64,000 nt of DNA from Fimadaptatus sp948467645. Lineage in GTDB: Bacteria; Bacillota; Clostridia; Christensenellales; Aristaeellaceae. The notes under the pieces were generated by a model that saw nothing but the letters and a program-made list of their open reading frames with translations, searched no databases and was not told the DNA's origin. Within the stretch, counting starts at the first letter, position 1. Each line of letters begins with the position of its first letter. This document shows, piece by piece, positions 41,869 through 49,603 of this stretch. The position numbers were made by a program, and so were the translations under genes. The stretch lies in NCBI GenBank assembly GCA_948467645.1, contig CAOKFD010000006.1, forward strand, positions 1 to 64,000, given 5' to 3'.

Positions 41869-42002
41869 ACATTGTACGTTTGTAAGCGCATCATATATAT
41901 TTCTTATCTGCATTTCGCATGTACCGCCTGCAGGCGCTTGCAATCGGTGCGATTGCTGGTATAATATTGTGTATAGACGGACAAAAAAGGAGAATTTGCG
42001 CC

Positions 42003-42602
42003 ATGTTCCCAAGTGCAGAAATCGCCATGCGCGAATTAGAAATCGCAGGTCAGCTCAACCCCGGCCCGTGGACGCGGCATTCAGTAAACGTCGGCGAGGC
42101 CGCGCGGCACATAGCCGCGGCCTCGGGCGATATGGATACTGAAAAGGCATACGTATGCGGCCTGATGCACGACATAGGCCGGCGCGCGGGCGTGTTCGCC
42201 GTGAAGCACATAGTCGACGGGTACGACTACGCCATGTCGATGGGCTGGGACGAGGTGGCGCGCGTATGCCTGACGCACTCCTATCCGGTAAAGAATATTC
42301 GCGCCGACATAGGCCGCATGGACATAACGCCCGAACAGTACGAGTTCGTGGATAAGTTCATACAGGACATAGAGTACGACGATTACGACCGGCTGATAAT
42401 ACTGTGCGACGCGCTGGCGGACGCGAACGGATTCTGCATACTGGAAAAGCGATTTGTGGACACCACGCGGCGTTACGGCGTGTACCTGTTCACGATCGAC
42501 CGCTGGAACAGCACCATCGCGATTAAGGAATACTTTGAAAAGAAAATCGGCGCGTCGATATACACGCTGCTTCCGGGCATCGAAAAGTGCATCTATGTGT
42601 AA
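42003..42602 (+). CDS. HD-domain phosphohydrolase-like protein
   Basis: A 199-residue protein with an HD domain: the metal ligands appear as RHSVNVGEAARHI and GLMHDIGRRAG. The family hydrolyses nucleotides or phosphodiesters, but the short single-domain form does not tell which. Length and layout resemble predicted HDIG phosphohydrolases common in Clostridia. The ATG follows AGGAG by nine bases. Position next to the cyclic-di-GMP/HPt genes is suggestive, but there is no sequence evidence for cyclic-di-GMP cleavage since the GYP motif is absent. Confidence 0.8.
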   Translation: MFPSAEIAMRELEIAGQLNPGPWTRHSVNVGEAARHIAAASGDMDTEKAYVCGLMHDIGRRAGVFAVKHIVDGYDYAMSMGWDEVARVCLTHSYPVKNIRADIGRMDITPEQYEFVDKFIQDIEYDDYDRLIILCDALADANGFCILEKRFVDTTRRYGVYLFTIDRWNSTIAIKEYFEKKIGASIYTLLPGIEKCIYV

Positions 42603-42610
42603 TTGAAGTA

Positions 42611-42639
42611 TTGACAACACGCGTTGCATATGGTATCAT
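42611..42639 (+). promoter_or_regulatory. Promoter upstream of the rsgA leader
   Basis: TTGACA (42611-42616) and TATCAT (42634-42639) are 17 bases apart; transcription would start near 42646. Confidence 0.78.
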
Positions 42640-42684
42640 ATCGGTGATAAATCGCCAAAGGGCGAATGAAAGGAGCGATTCAGT

Positions 42685-42717
42685 GTGAAAGCGGTATATG
42701 AGGTGGCATTTTACTAA
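42685..42717 (+). CDS. Candidate 10-residue leader peptide
   Basis: GTG at 42685 opens a ten-codon frame (MKAVYEVAFY) ending TAA, with AGGAG nine bases upstream. It lies just after a strong promoter and is followed by a palindromic hairpin, the layout of translation- or transcription-attenuation leaders. No known leader family matches. Confidence 0.4.
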   Translation: MKAVYEVAFY

Positions 42718-42739
42718 AATCGCATACATGCGCGCCATT

Positions 42740-42755
42740 AAGCCGGAGCCGGCTT
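42740..42755 (+). terminator. Short hairpin after the leader peptide
   Basis: AAGCCGG/CCGGCTT is a 16-bp palindrome around AG, which can fold as a six-pair stem with a GAGC loop, followed by TATTC. It is a weak terminator or attenuator candidate. Confidence 0.4.
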
Positions 42756-42910
42756 TATTCAGTGTGCGCAAAATCAAGTAACCTTTCATGAATCGCCGTG
42801 GATTATTTGTGGACTTTACGCGGACGCATCGAACGGTGCGTCCGCGTTTTGTTTATATGCCGTCGCGGGTGGCTTCTAAAGGGCTGCTCGCGGCGGCTTT
42901 TGCGCTTTTT

Positions 42911-43062
42911 AAGGGCGCGTCCCAAGCGAAGAACTCCGCAAATTCGAATGGACTTTTTCATCAGTTCAGGGAAGAAACCCGATGGCTTAGCGGTGCTAAA
43001 CAACGCAGAAATGGCGAAACGCTACTCGGAATTGCGTACTCCGAAATTTTGAGACACACCCC
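42911..43062. mobile_element. MITE-like element, copy C (degenerate)
   Basis: About 152 bp related to copies A and B. The right end ATTTTGAGACACACC is well kept, whereas the left end (AAGGGCGCGTCCCAAGCG) differs by several transitions. The middle keeps TCAGTTCAGGGAAGAAACCC and the small hairpin CTTAGC/GCTAAA. It lies between the leader region and rsgA. Confidence 0.7.
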
Positions 43063-43085
43063 AGCACCGAAAGGAGAGATGCGAA

Positions 43086-43211
43086 ATGAAAAGACTGCCT
43101 TACATGACTAACGGATGCACGCTGAACAACGAAACGAATTTCTCACACGACATTTTATCGGAGGTAATACGCCTTGAATTATTCAATAGATCTCGCCGAT
43201 TACGGCTATAA
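43086..43211 (+). CDS. Possible 41-residue ORF overlapping the rsgA start
   Basis: ATG at 43086 has AAAGGAGAG upstream and the frame (MKRLPYMTNGCTLNNETNFS...) runs to 43211, overlapping the first 38 bases of rsgA in another frame. The ribosome site is good, but the peptide is unknown. It may couple translation to rsgA or be chance. Confidence 0.3.
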   Translation: MKRLPYMTNGCTLNNETNFSHDILSEVIRLELFNRSRRLRL

Positions 43212-44214
43212 CGGAGAATGCACGACCGACGTCGCGCGCGTAAGCGCGGTACACAAGGAGCGATACGGCCTTATCACGCCGTTCGGCATGACATACGGCT
43301 TTTTGAAACCAGGCAGTTACATGCTGGGCGACCAACCCTACCCCACTGCAGGCGACTTTGTGCGCATCGAGTTTAACCCGTCGGGCGACAGCCGCATAAT
43401 CGAAACCCTGCCGCGCCGCTCGCTTTTCAGCCGCATGGAGGCTGGGCCGCTAATGCGCGAACAGGCCGTGGCCGCGAATTTCGATTACGTGCTGCTGGTT
43501 ACGTCGCTAAACCACGACTTCAATCCGCGCCGCATGGAGCGCTACCTTACCGTGGCGTTCAACTCGGGCGCGTCGCCGGTCATAGTGCTGACCAAGGCCG
43601 ATCTATGCCCTGACTATCAGTCAAAAATCGCCGAGATGGAAATCACCGCACCCGGCGTGCCGGTTCACGCGGTCAGCGTATACACCGGCCTTGGCATGGA
43701 CGCGCTCAGGCAGTATGCGCGGCCGCGCGCCACGCTTGTGCTGCTGGGTTCCAGTGGCGTGGGCAAATCCAGCCTGCTAAACGCGCTCGCGGGCAGTTAT
43801 GAAATGCGCGTAAACTCCACGCGCGACGTGGATTCGTCCAAGGGGCGGCACACCACCACCCACCGCCAGCTGATCATGTTGGACAGCGGCGCGATGGTGA
43901 TCGACACGCCCGGTATGCGCGAGCTGGGCATGTGGTGCGCGGGCGACGGGCTGGACGCGGCGTTCCCGGATGTGGAGGCGGTGCTTGCGCGCGGCTGCAG
44001 GTTTTCCAACTGCCGCCACGAAAGCGAGCCGGGCTGTGCGGTGCGCGCGGCGCTGGAAAATGGCGAGCTTGACCCGGAGCGCTGGCGCAGGTACCAGGCA
44101 CTTCAGGCAGAAAATCGCAGAAGCGACGAGCGCCAGGCCCTTAAACGCGAAAGACAGGAGCATATGAAGGGCATTGCGACTAAGCGCAAGGAGCTTAAAC
44201 GCAAAGGGCGATAA
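43174..44214 (+). CDS. rsgA: Ribosome small-subunit GTPase RsgA
   Basis: A 346-residue circularly permuted GTPase that assists late 30S maturation. An N-terminal OB-fold region (to about residue 95) is followed by the permuted G domain in the order G4 LTKAD, G1 GSSGVGKSS and G3 DTPGMRELG. The C-terminal zinc-binding domain is CRFSNCRHESEPGC. G4 has Thr in place of the usual Asn, a common variant in RsgA. The TTG start at 43174 follows CGGAGG by nine bases. The C-terminus is rich in Arg/Lys, fitting rRNA contact. A leader region and a MITE precede it. Confidence 0.93.
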   Translation: MNYSIDLADYGYNGECTTDVARVSAVHKERYGLITPFGMTYGFLKPGSYMLGDQPYPTAGDFVRIEFNPSGDSRIIETLPRRSLFSRMEAGPLMREQAVAANFDYVLLVTSLNHDFNPRRMERYLTVAFNSGASPVIVLTKADLCPDYQSKIAEMEITAPGVPVHAVSVYTGLGMDALRQYARPRATLVLLGSSGVGKSSLLNALAGSYEMRVNSTRDVDSSKGRHTTTHRQLIMLDSGAMVIDTPGMRELGMWCAGDGLDAAFPDVEAVLARGCRFSNCRHESEPGCAVRAALENGELDPERWRRYQALQAENRRSDERQALKRERQEHMKGIATKRKELKRKGR

Positions 44215-44318
44215 CGTATGCTTTTAAGGCGGGCATCGGCGCTTGTGCGCTGGAGCAAATTTGAACAGGCCGAACAGACGTGATTCCGCCTGTTCAAACC
44301 CTGCCTTAAAATAAATAT

Positions 44319-44377
44319 CCGCAGGCTTTGGGAAGTCGCTCGCTTTAGGCATTAAGCGAATTACTTCCCGCCTGCGG
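44319..44377 (-). terminator. Long hairpin between rsgA and mnmM
   Basis: Three nested stems (CCGCAGGC/GCCTGCGG, GGGAAGT/ACTTCCC, CGCTT/AAGCG) make a long hairpin between converging genes. The T-rich side (ATATTTATTTTAAGG on the minus strand) suits the end of the glycan/mnmM operon. Confidence 0.75.
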
Positions 44378-44394
44378 ATTGTTTATGTAAGCGA

Positions 44395-44961
44395 CTAATG
44401 TATCTTCTCGACAGCAATCAGCACCGGCGTGTTGCCCGGCTGATTCACGTACCGCCTGACCATCGCCTGATACCTGCGCCCGTCCAGCGCCGCCGCCCAG
44501 TCGATCAGCGCATCGCGTTCGCGCGCGCCCTCGGCATGGCCGGGATAGGCGCATATGGTCATCAGCCCGCCGCGCTTCATCAGCTCCAGCGCCGCGTTCA
44601 CCGCCTCCAGCGTGCTGTCAAGCAGCGTCGTAACCGACTTATCGCCGCCCGGCAGCCAGCCCAGATTGAACACGACCGCGTCCACCGGCTCATGCACAAA
44701 CTCGGCCATGCGCGCGTGCGAGGCGCAGAACAGCTCCGCGCGCGGTAAAAGCCCGGCCTCCTCCAGCCGCGCCCGCGTGCGATCGACGGCACTTTGCTGT
44801 ATGTCGAACGCATACACGCGCCCGCTTTCACCCACCATCTCGCATAATGCCTGAGTATCGCCGCCGCCGCCCATCGTCGCGTCTATTACGCGCGCGCCCT
44901 CGCCTATCGCGCGCACCTGCAATTCGCGCGCCCAGTGCCACGCGCTGCCCATATCCAGCAT
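44395..44961 (-). CDS. mnmM: tRNA-modifying methyltransferase MnmM (YtqB family)
   Basis: A 188-residue class I SAM-dependent methyltransferase of the YtqB/MnmM family, which in Bacillus methylates the aminomethyl-thiouridine at tRNA position 34. The SAM-binding loop is DATMGGGGDT, followed by VYAFDIQQSAVDRT, and the NLGWLPGGD block that replaces the usual NPP is typical of the family. The ATG at 44961 has GGAGGG four bases upstream; an ATG twelve bases earlier overlaps the fucosidase stop (TGATG) but lacks a ribosome site. A housekeeping gene at the tail of a carbohydrate operon is unusual but is supported by the tight spacing. Confidence 0.86.
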   Translation of the reverse strand: MLDMGSAWHWARELQVRAIGEGARVIDATMGGGGDTQALCEMVGESGRVYAFDIQQSAVDRTRARLEEAGLLPRAELFCASHARMAEFVHEPVDAVVFNLGWLPGGDKSVTTLLDSTLEAVNAALELMKRGGLMTICAYPGHAEGARERDALIDWAAALDGRRYQAMVRRYVNQPGNTPVLIAVEKIH

Positions 44962-44972
44962 ATTTCCCTCCA

Positions 44973-46250
44973 TCAATATACGCCCATATCGCGTATTACC
45001 GGCTCGCCCGCCGATTCGGTTATATCAAGGGTAAGCTTTTTGCCGCGCGCGCCGTTCAGTTTGATTATGCGCTTATGGCCGATGCACTTGGCCGAGTATA
45101 CTTCTTTGCCGTCAATCGACACGGTGAATGCGCGCACGATGTGGCCGTTCGTTATGTCCTCGCGAATGACCACATAGTCCAGTGCTCCGTCGGGCAGGTC
45201 AAGCTCGATATGCTTGCCGCGGCCGCTGGTTTCGGCCTTTGCCTTGCCGAACTTCTCATTTATCATTCGGCCAAAGTCCTCGAACTGCTTTGCGTCCTCG
45301 AACTCGCCGTCGCGGTTTATCGCCATGCCTATCAGCAGATTGGCGTTGCGGCCCACGCTGCGCAGGTAGCATTCCAGCAGCTCCTCGGACGTATATACCT
45401 TGTCCTGCTCGCCCGCGCGCCATGCCCAGCCGCCGCCGAACGCGTCGCTGCGGCGATTGCCCATGTCGTTTTCGGCGGGCCACCAGTACTTGCCGTCCGG
45501 ACTGCCCACACCGGCTTCCTCGACGTTAAACGTACCGTCGAACGCCGCCTCGTCGCTGTTGGTCGCCGCCCAGCAGTTTTCGGGCGACAGTCCCAGCTCG
45601 TTGCCCACCCAGCGCACGTTATGCGCGTGTCCCTTGGGGCCTTGGAAACAGATTGCGTCGGGCTGATATTTTTCAAGCAGTCCGGCCGCGTCGGGGCCGC
45701 CCTTCTCCTTGGGTATCGTGCCGCCGTCGAACCATATTTCAAACATGTCGCCGTACTGCGTCCACAGCTCGGTAAGCTGGGCGTTTACGTGCTTTACGTA
45801 TTCGTCGTACCTGGGCGTGCCGGGATGGGTGTCGGGATCGGCGTCGGATATGCCGTAATAGCCGTTGCAGCCGGTCGAGTAGTACAGGCCGGGTTTCAGG
45901 CCGTACTTCTCGCACGACTTTACAAAGTCGCCCACTATGTCGCCCTTGCCATCCTTCCACGGCGACGAGGCGATGCTGTAATCGTTGTCGCGCGTGGGCC
46001 ACAGCGAAAAGCCGGTGCAATGGTTCGCGACCAGCACCGCGTACTTCGCGCCCGCCGATTTGGCCGCGGCTATCCACTGATCGGTATCCAGCTTAGTGGG
46101 CGCGAATATGCTTGCGGGCATATGCTCGCGCACGCCGACGGTTTTTATGGCTTTATATTCGGGATTGTATATATCCATCAGGTAATGGATGATAACGCCG
46201 ATCTCCATGTCGGCCCATTTGAGCTGCTGCTGAGTAGGTTTGGACATCAT
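44973..46250 (-). CDS. GH29 alpha-L-fucosidase
   Basis: A 425-residue glycoside hydrolase family 29 enzyme that releases L-fucose from glycan ends. The barrel region includes GAKYAVLVANHCTGFSLWPT and the nucleophile segment EIWFDGG (Asp175). A small beta-sandwich domain follows after about residue 340. No signal peptide is present, so it acts in the cytoplasm on imported oligosaccharides. That fits the sugar ABC transporter in the same cluster. The ATG at 46250 is directly followed by a second ATG; the ribosome site (AAAGGCGGG) is weak. Confidence 0.88.
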   Translation of the reverse strand: MMSKPTQQQLKWADMEIGVIIHYLMDIYNPEYKAIKTVGVREHMPASIFAPTKLDTDQWIAAAKSAGAKYAVLVANHCTGFSLWPTRDNDYSIASSPWKDGKGDIVGDFVKSCEKYGLKPGLYYSTGCNGYYGISDADPDTHPGTPRYDEYVKHVNAQLTELWTQYGDMFEIWFDGGTIPKEKGGPDAAGLLEKYQPDAICFQGPKGHAHNVRWVGNELGLSPENCWAATNSDEAAFDGTFNVEEAGVGSPDGKYWWPAENDMGNRRSDAFGGGWAWRAGEQDKVYTSEELLECYLRSVGRNANLLIGMAINRDGEFEDAKQFEDFGRMINEKFGKAKAETSGRGKHIELDLPDGALDYVVIREDITNGHIVRAFTVSIDGKEVYSAKCIGHKRIIKLNGARGKKLTLDITESAGEPVIRDMGVY

Positions 46251-46329
46251 GACCCGCCTTTCGATTATTTGTTTAAGGCATAAATACGGCGGGAGGACTT
46301 GCCTTGCCTCCCGCCTGAAAATAATGCGC

Positions 46330-48333
46330 TTAATTAGCCCACTTGGCCTTCAGCACGGGCATCCACAGACCGCCCTGCACGGTGCGGTGACGGAACTCGC
46401 GGCATATGGCCGTGTCGGTTTCGAACCAGTCGGTGAACGGCACGCGGTCGCGCGTGTTGTCAAGGAACACGGTCAGCAGCCTGGACATAAAGCGCGTATT
46501 CTCGTCGGTGTCATCCAGCGCGCTGGCCCACAGCATCCAGTCTGACTTGGTAAATTCCTTGCGGCTGTCCAGCGGCACGCCGTAGGGATTGGCGCGCTTT
46601 ACATATGTCGCAATTTCGGCCTTGCGCACGTCGGCGCTAAAGAGGTCAAAGCCCGCCACGGTATCCCATACCATGTTGTACTTCAGACTCCAACTGTCGG
46701 GGTTGCCCAGCGCCAGCATCATGCCCGCGTCGTTAGCAGCCAGTGTTTCAAGCTGCTTTGCGTTTGCGCGCGCGATTTCGTGATACCTGTCCTCGCCGGT
46801 CATCTCGCCCATCGCATAGAGCGCCTCGCACGCCTTTATCGCGAGGTTTACATTGCGGCTCATGTGACCCGCAAAGTCGTCGGTGCAGAGCTGGGAATCC
46901 AGATCGATGCCTTTGTCGATCAGGTACTGCGCCCACTTGCGCAGCGTAGGCATGTACTTGTCGATGTATGCACGCGAGCGTTCGCCGCCCTCGGCGCGCA
47001 TATATGTATACGCCATCAGTATCATGTTGCCGCATTCCTCGACCGGCATCTGATACTTGAAGTTGAACAGGTTCTCGCTGCTCTTATATATATTTAGCCA
47101 TGCGAACGGATCGCCCTTGGTCTTTTCGCCGTCCAGACCGTATACCTGACCATTGGCGATCGGGTACTGCCCCATGTCGTGCGGCGCGAAGTCATACTGC
47201 CAGCTCGGCATATTGGCAAAGTCGAATATGCACGTCATGAGTCCGCGCACCAGCTCGGGGTTGTAGCACAGCAGCAGCGGCAGCGAAGGGTAGCTCACGT
47301 CCACGGTGTTTATGCAGCCGTTGCTGTGGCATTCCTTGCTCATGTATACCAGTTCGCCATCGGGACGGCGCACGGCCTTATGCGCGGCCAATACCTGACG
47401 GTATGCACAGGTGATTATGCTTACGTAGTCCTCGCCGAACGGGCGCGCGTCGTTAAGCAGCTTCTCCTGCCACGCCATGGTCTTTTCCCACAGCTCGTCG
47501 TGATGCTTATAGAAATAGTCGATAGCCGCATCAATGGTATCGAATCGCTCGGTCCACACGCCCTTGAGCATATCGCCCAGTACGATCAGGCTGTAACCGT
47601 CGTCATACGCGAATACGTCGTATACCTTGATTTCGCCGTCAAAGCCGTGAGGCAGCTTGTACACCGACATCAGCGTGCGCGCGGCAAATTCACTAACATC
47701 CTCGGTGCCCGCATTTTTGCGGGTGAAGTTATAGTTGTACGCAACGCCATGCTCGTTATAGCGCGCATAGCGGCCTGCCAGATAGAACGTACCCCAGTCG
47801 ATGTCGATGCCGTCGCCGCGCTCGTGCAGCGGCTGCTGGTGGCGCTTGCCGAAGCGCGCGAGCGAGTAGCCCTCGCAATCCAGCGTCTCGCCCGCCACGT
47901 TGCTCACGTCGTGGCCGCACATGGGGCTGTCCACGTACAGTTCGATCGATATGTCGTGGCCGCGGCCGTCCAGCACCTTCAGCTCATAATCGATAAAGGA
48001 GCAGGGCGTGCTCATCAACTGAACATCCTCAAGTATTGCCGGACTCCAGAAGCTGAGCGTCAGGCGCACGCGGCTGTTTTCAAATACATAGCGCGTTACC
48101 AGCGGCTCAAAGTCCACCGACTTCTGCGGCAGAGTGCGCTGCGGCGCGCCGAAGCGCGGATCGGCCGCGCCCATGAAGCGCAGGTGTTCGCCATCGATAT
48201 GCATAACGCCGTGTATGGGCTTTTCCATGCCGAACCACAGGCGGGTGTTGTCGTCGTTAAGCTGATCCGAGCTGCTCCATATACTTACATAAGGGTCGAT
48301 AGTAACAAGCGGATACGCAGGATATCTCATCAT
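46330..48333 (-). CDS. DUF4965/glutaminase-A-like glycan-active protein
   Basis: A 667-residue protein of the DUF4965/DUF5127 group, often called glutaminase A-like. It has an N-terminal beta-rich domain and a C-terminal (alpha/alpha)6-type helical domain, a layout shared with several glycoside hydrolase families. Landmarks include SYPSLPLLLCYNPELVRG and DDFAGHMSRNVNLAIKACE (about residue 510). The absence of a signal peptide places it in the cytoplasm. In the fucosidase operon it more likely acts on sugars than on glutamine (inference). Two adjacent ATGs (48333, 48330) follow GGGAGC; the frame is open much further upstream, but those starts lack a ribosome site. Confidence 0.8.
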   Translation of the reverse strand: MMRYPAYPLVTIDPYVSIWSSSDQLNDDNTRLWFGMEKPIHGVMHIDGEHLRFMGAADPRFGAPQRTLPQKSVDFEPLVTRYVFENSRVRLTLSFWSPAILEDVQLMSTPCSFIDYELKVLDGRGHDISIELYVDSPMCGHDVSNVAGETLDCEGYSLARFGKRHQQPLHERGDGIDIDWGTFYLAGRYARYNEHGVAYNYNFTRKNAGTEDVSEFAARTLMSVYKLPHGFDGEIKVYDVFAYDDGYSLIVLGDMLKGVWTERFDTIDAAIDYFYKHHDELWEKTMAWQEKLLNDARPFGEDYVSIITCAYRQVLAAHKAVRRPDGELVYMSKECHSNGCINTVDVSYPSLPLLLCYNPELVRGLMTCIFDFANMPSWQYDFAPHDMGQYPIANGQVYGLDGEKTKGDPFAWLNIYKSSENLFNFKYQMPVEECGNMILMAYTYMRAEGGERSRAYIDKYMPTLRKWAQYLIDKGIDLDSQLCTDDFAGHMSRNVNLAIKACEALYAMGEMTGEDRYHEIARANAKQLETLAANDAGMMLALGNPDSWSLKYNMVWDTVAGFDLFSADVRKAEIATYVKRANPYGVPLDSRKEFTKSDWMLWASALDDTDENTRFMSRLLTVFLDNTRDRVPFTDWFETDTAICREFRHRTVQGGLWMPVLKAKWAN

Positions 48334-48437
48334 TATGCTCCCTTCGCACATTCTGCCGCCATTATAGCACATTGCGGCTGAAAATAACATACCCATTTTC
48401 CAACCTGAGCGCCGTATTTGCGCCTTAAAAGTAAAAA

Positions 48438-48472
48438 GACGCGATTCCGATGTATTCTTTCGGAAGCGCGTC
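48438..48472 (-). terminator. Terminator after the CapA-like gene
   Basis: Arms GACGCGATTCCGA (48438-48450) and TCGGAAGCGCGTC (48460-48472) pair at 12 of 13 positions, followed on the minus strand by TTTTTACTTTT. It lies seven bases past the CapA stop and would reduce, or separate, expression of the genes beyond. Confidence 0.85.
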
Positions 48473-48478
48473 GAAAGT

Positions 48479-49567
48479 TTATTTAACATTATCGGTGCGA
48501 TGCCATGTCTCAAACAGCGTGTGCCACACGTCAAGATGCGCTTCGCAGTCGAGGTAATGCGAAAACATCTGCCGCCCGCGCTCGTCGCCTGAGTTCAATG
48601 CCTTCGCCGCGCTGGTGTACTGTTCGCGCAGTGTTTCGCAGAAAGCGCGCCATTCGCGTTCGCACGCCGCTTCATCCCTGATTATGTCCGAGCGCGCGTC
48701 GAATCCGTCCAGCATCTCGCGCGCCTTGTCGTGTGACGCAATTTCTATGCCGGTATCGGTAGTCACGACCGGAATATACCTTAACGTACGCTTGCCGTCC
48801 TCAATTTCCACGCTGAGCGCCAAACCGCCGTGCCACTGCGGATTTTCGTCGTGCCACACGAACGAGAAATTGCCCTCGCCATAGACGATCTCCGCACCCG
48901 CGTATTCCTCGCGACAGCCTATGCAATGGCTGTGCTGGGTAAGCACGATGTCCGCGCCCGCCTCGGCCAGCGCGCGGCACGCACCGCGCAGTCTGGGCGA
49001 CGGGTACTCGCACTGCTCCTTGCCGCCGTGGTACATTACCACCACCAGATCGCAGCGCGATTTCAGCGCGCGCACATCGCCGGGAGTTATAAACGGATCG
49101 AATGGGTTGGAGCCGGGCAGGTTGCGCAGGGCGTAGCTATATTCATGCTCACACACCGCGCACACGCCCACGCGCACGCCGCCGCACTCAAGCTCCAGCG
49201 GTTTGCGGCTGTCCCGGTCGTTTTCGCCCGCGCCGAACCACGTTATGCCCGCGTCCTCCAGTGCGCGCTGGGTATCGTGCAGGCCGTCCACGCCAAAGTC
49301 GCATACATGGTTGTTGCTCAAGCCCGCGTGCGTAATGCCGGCCTTGCGCAATGTCTGCGCACATACCGGCTTGCCCTTCAGATTAGGGCCGCATTTGCGT
49401 ATCGCCGCGTCGGAGTCGGTCAGTGCGCATTCCAGATTTATCACGACCGCATCCGCCGAAGCGAACTCGTCCGCCATGCCGCCAAACGCCGCTCGCACGT
49501 CGCCGCGTTCCAGCGCGGGCGCGCTTATATCAGTCGGTACCACGTCGCCGCACAATATCAGCTTCAT
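48479..49567 (-). CDS. CapA-family metallophosphoesterase-like protein
   Basis: A 362-residue CapA/PgsA-type protein with a calcineurin-like fold. The metal ligands are seen in LCGDVVPTD, NLECALTD, LSNNHVCDFG and THSHCIG-type segments (LTQHSHCIGC). Family members take part in poly-gamma-glutamate synthesis and capsule anchoring, but many are untested phosphoesterases. Unlike true CapA it lacks an N-terminal membrane anchor, and no capB/capC are near, so a cytoplasmic hydrolase of the glycan operon is more plausible. The ATG follows GGGGAGG. Confidence 0.78.
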   Translation of the reverse strand: MKLILCGDVVPTDISAPALERGDVRAAFGGMADEFASADAVVINLECALTDSDAAIRKCGPNLKGKPVCAQTLRKAGITHAGLSNNHVCDFGVDGLHDTQRALEDAGITWFGAGENDRDSRKPLELECGGVRVGVCAVCEHEYSYALRNLPGSNPFDPFITPGDVRALKSRCDLVVVMYHGGKEQCEYPSPRLRGACRALAEAGADIVLTQHSHCIGCREEYAGAEIVYGEGNFSFVWHDENPQWHGGLALSVEIEDGKRTLRYIPVVTTDTGIEIASHDKAREMLDGFDARSDIIRDEAACEREWRAFCETLREQYTSAAKALNSGDERGRQMFSHYLDCEAHLDVWHTLFETWHRTDNVK

Positions 49568-49603
49568 AAATCAAGCCTCCCCCCGAGCCGCGCGATTATG
49601 CTT

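Larger units (their letters stand above)
41639..42002. other. Intergenic region with terminator and lone MITE end
   Basis: It holds the HPt terminator and a solitary MITE end at 41846. Otherwise no gene, promoter or RNA was recognised. Confidence 0.5.
42603..43173. other. Regulatory region and MITE upstream of rsgA
   Basis: This 571-base gap contains a promoter, a candidate leader peptide, a palindromic hairpin, MITE copy C and a short ORF, each listed separately. Confidence 0.5.

Noticed and set aside
48505..48520. A match to the MITE end (ATGTCTCAAAC)
   Set aside because: It lies in the coding sequence of the CapA-like gene, keeps that frame, and has no partner end or TA-flanked element.
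48333..48534. N-terminal extension of the DUF4965 protein
   Set aside because: The frame is open for 67 more codons, but they lie over an intergenic stretch including GC-poor sequence, lack a ribosome site and do not resemble the family; the ATG pair at 48330-48333 has GGGAGC upstream.
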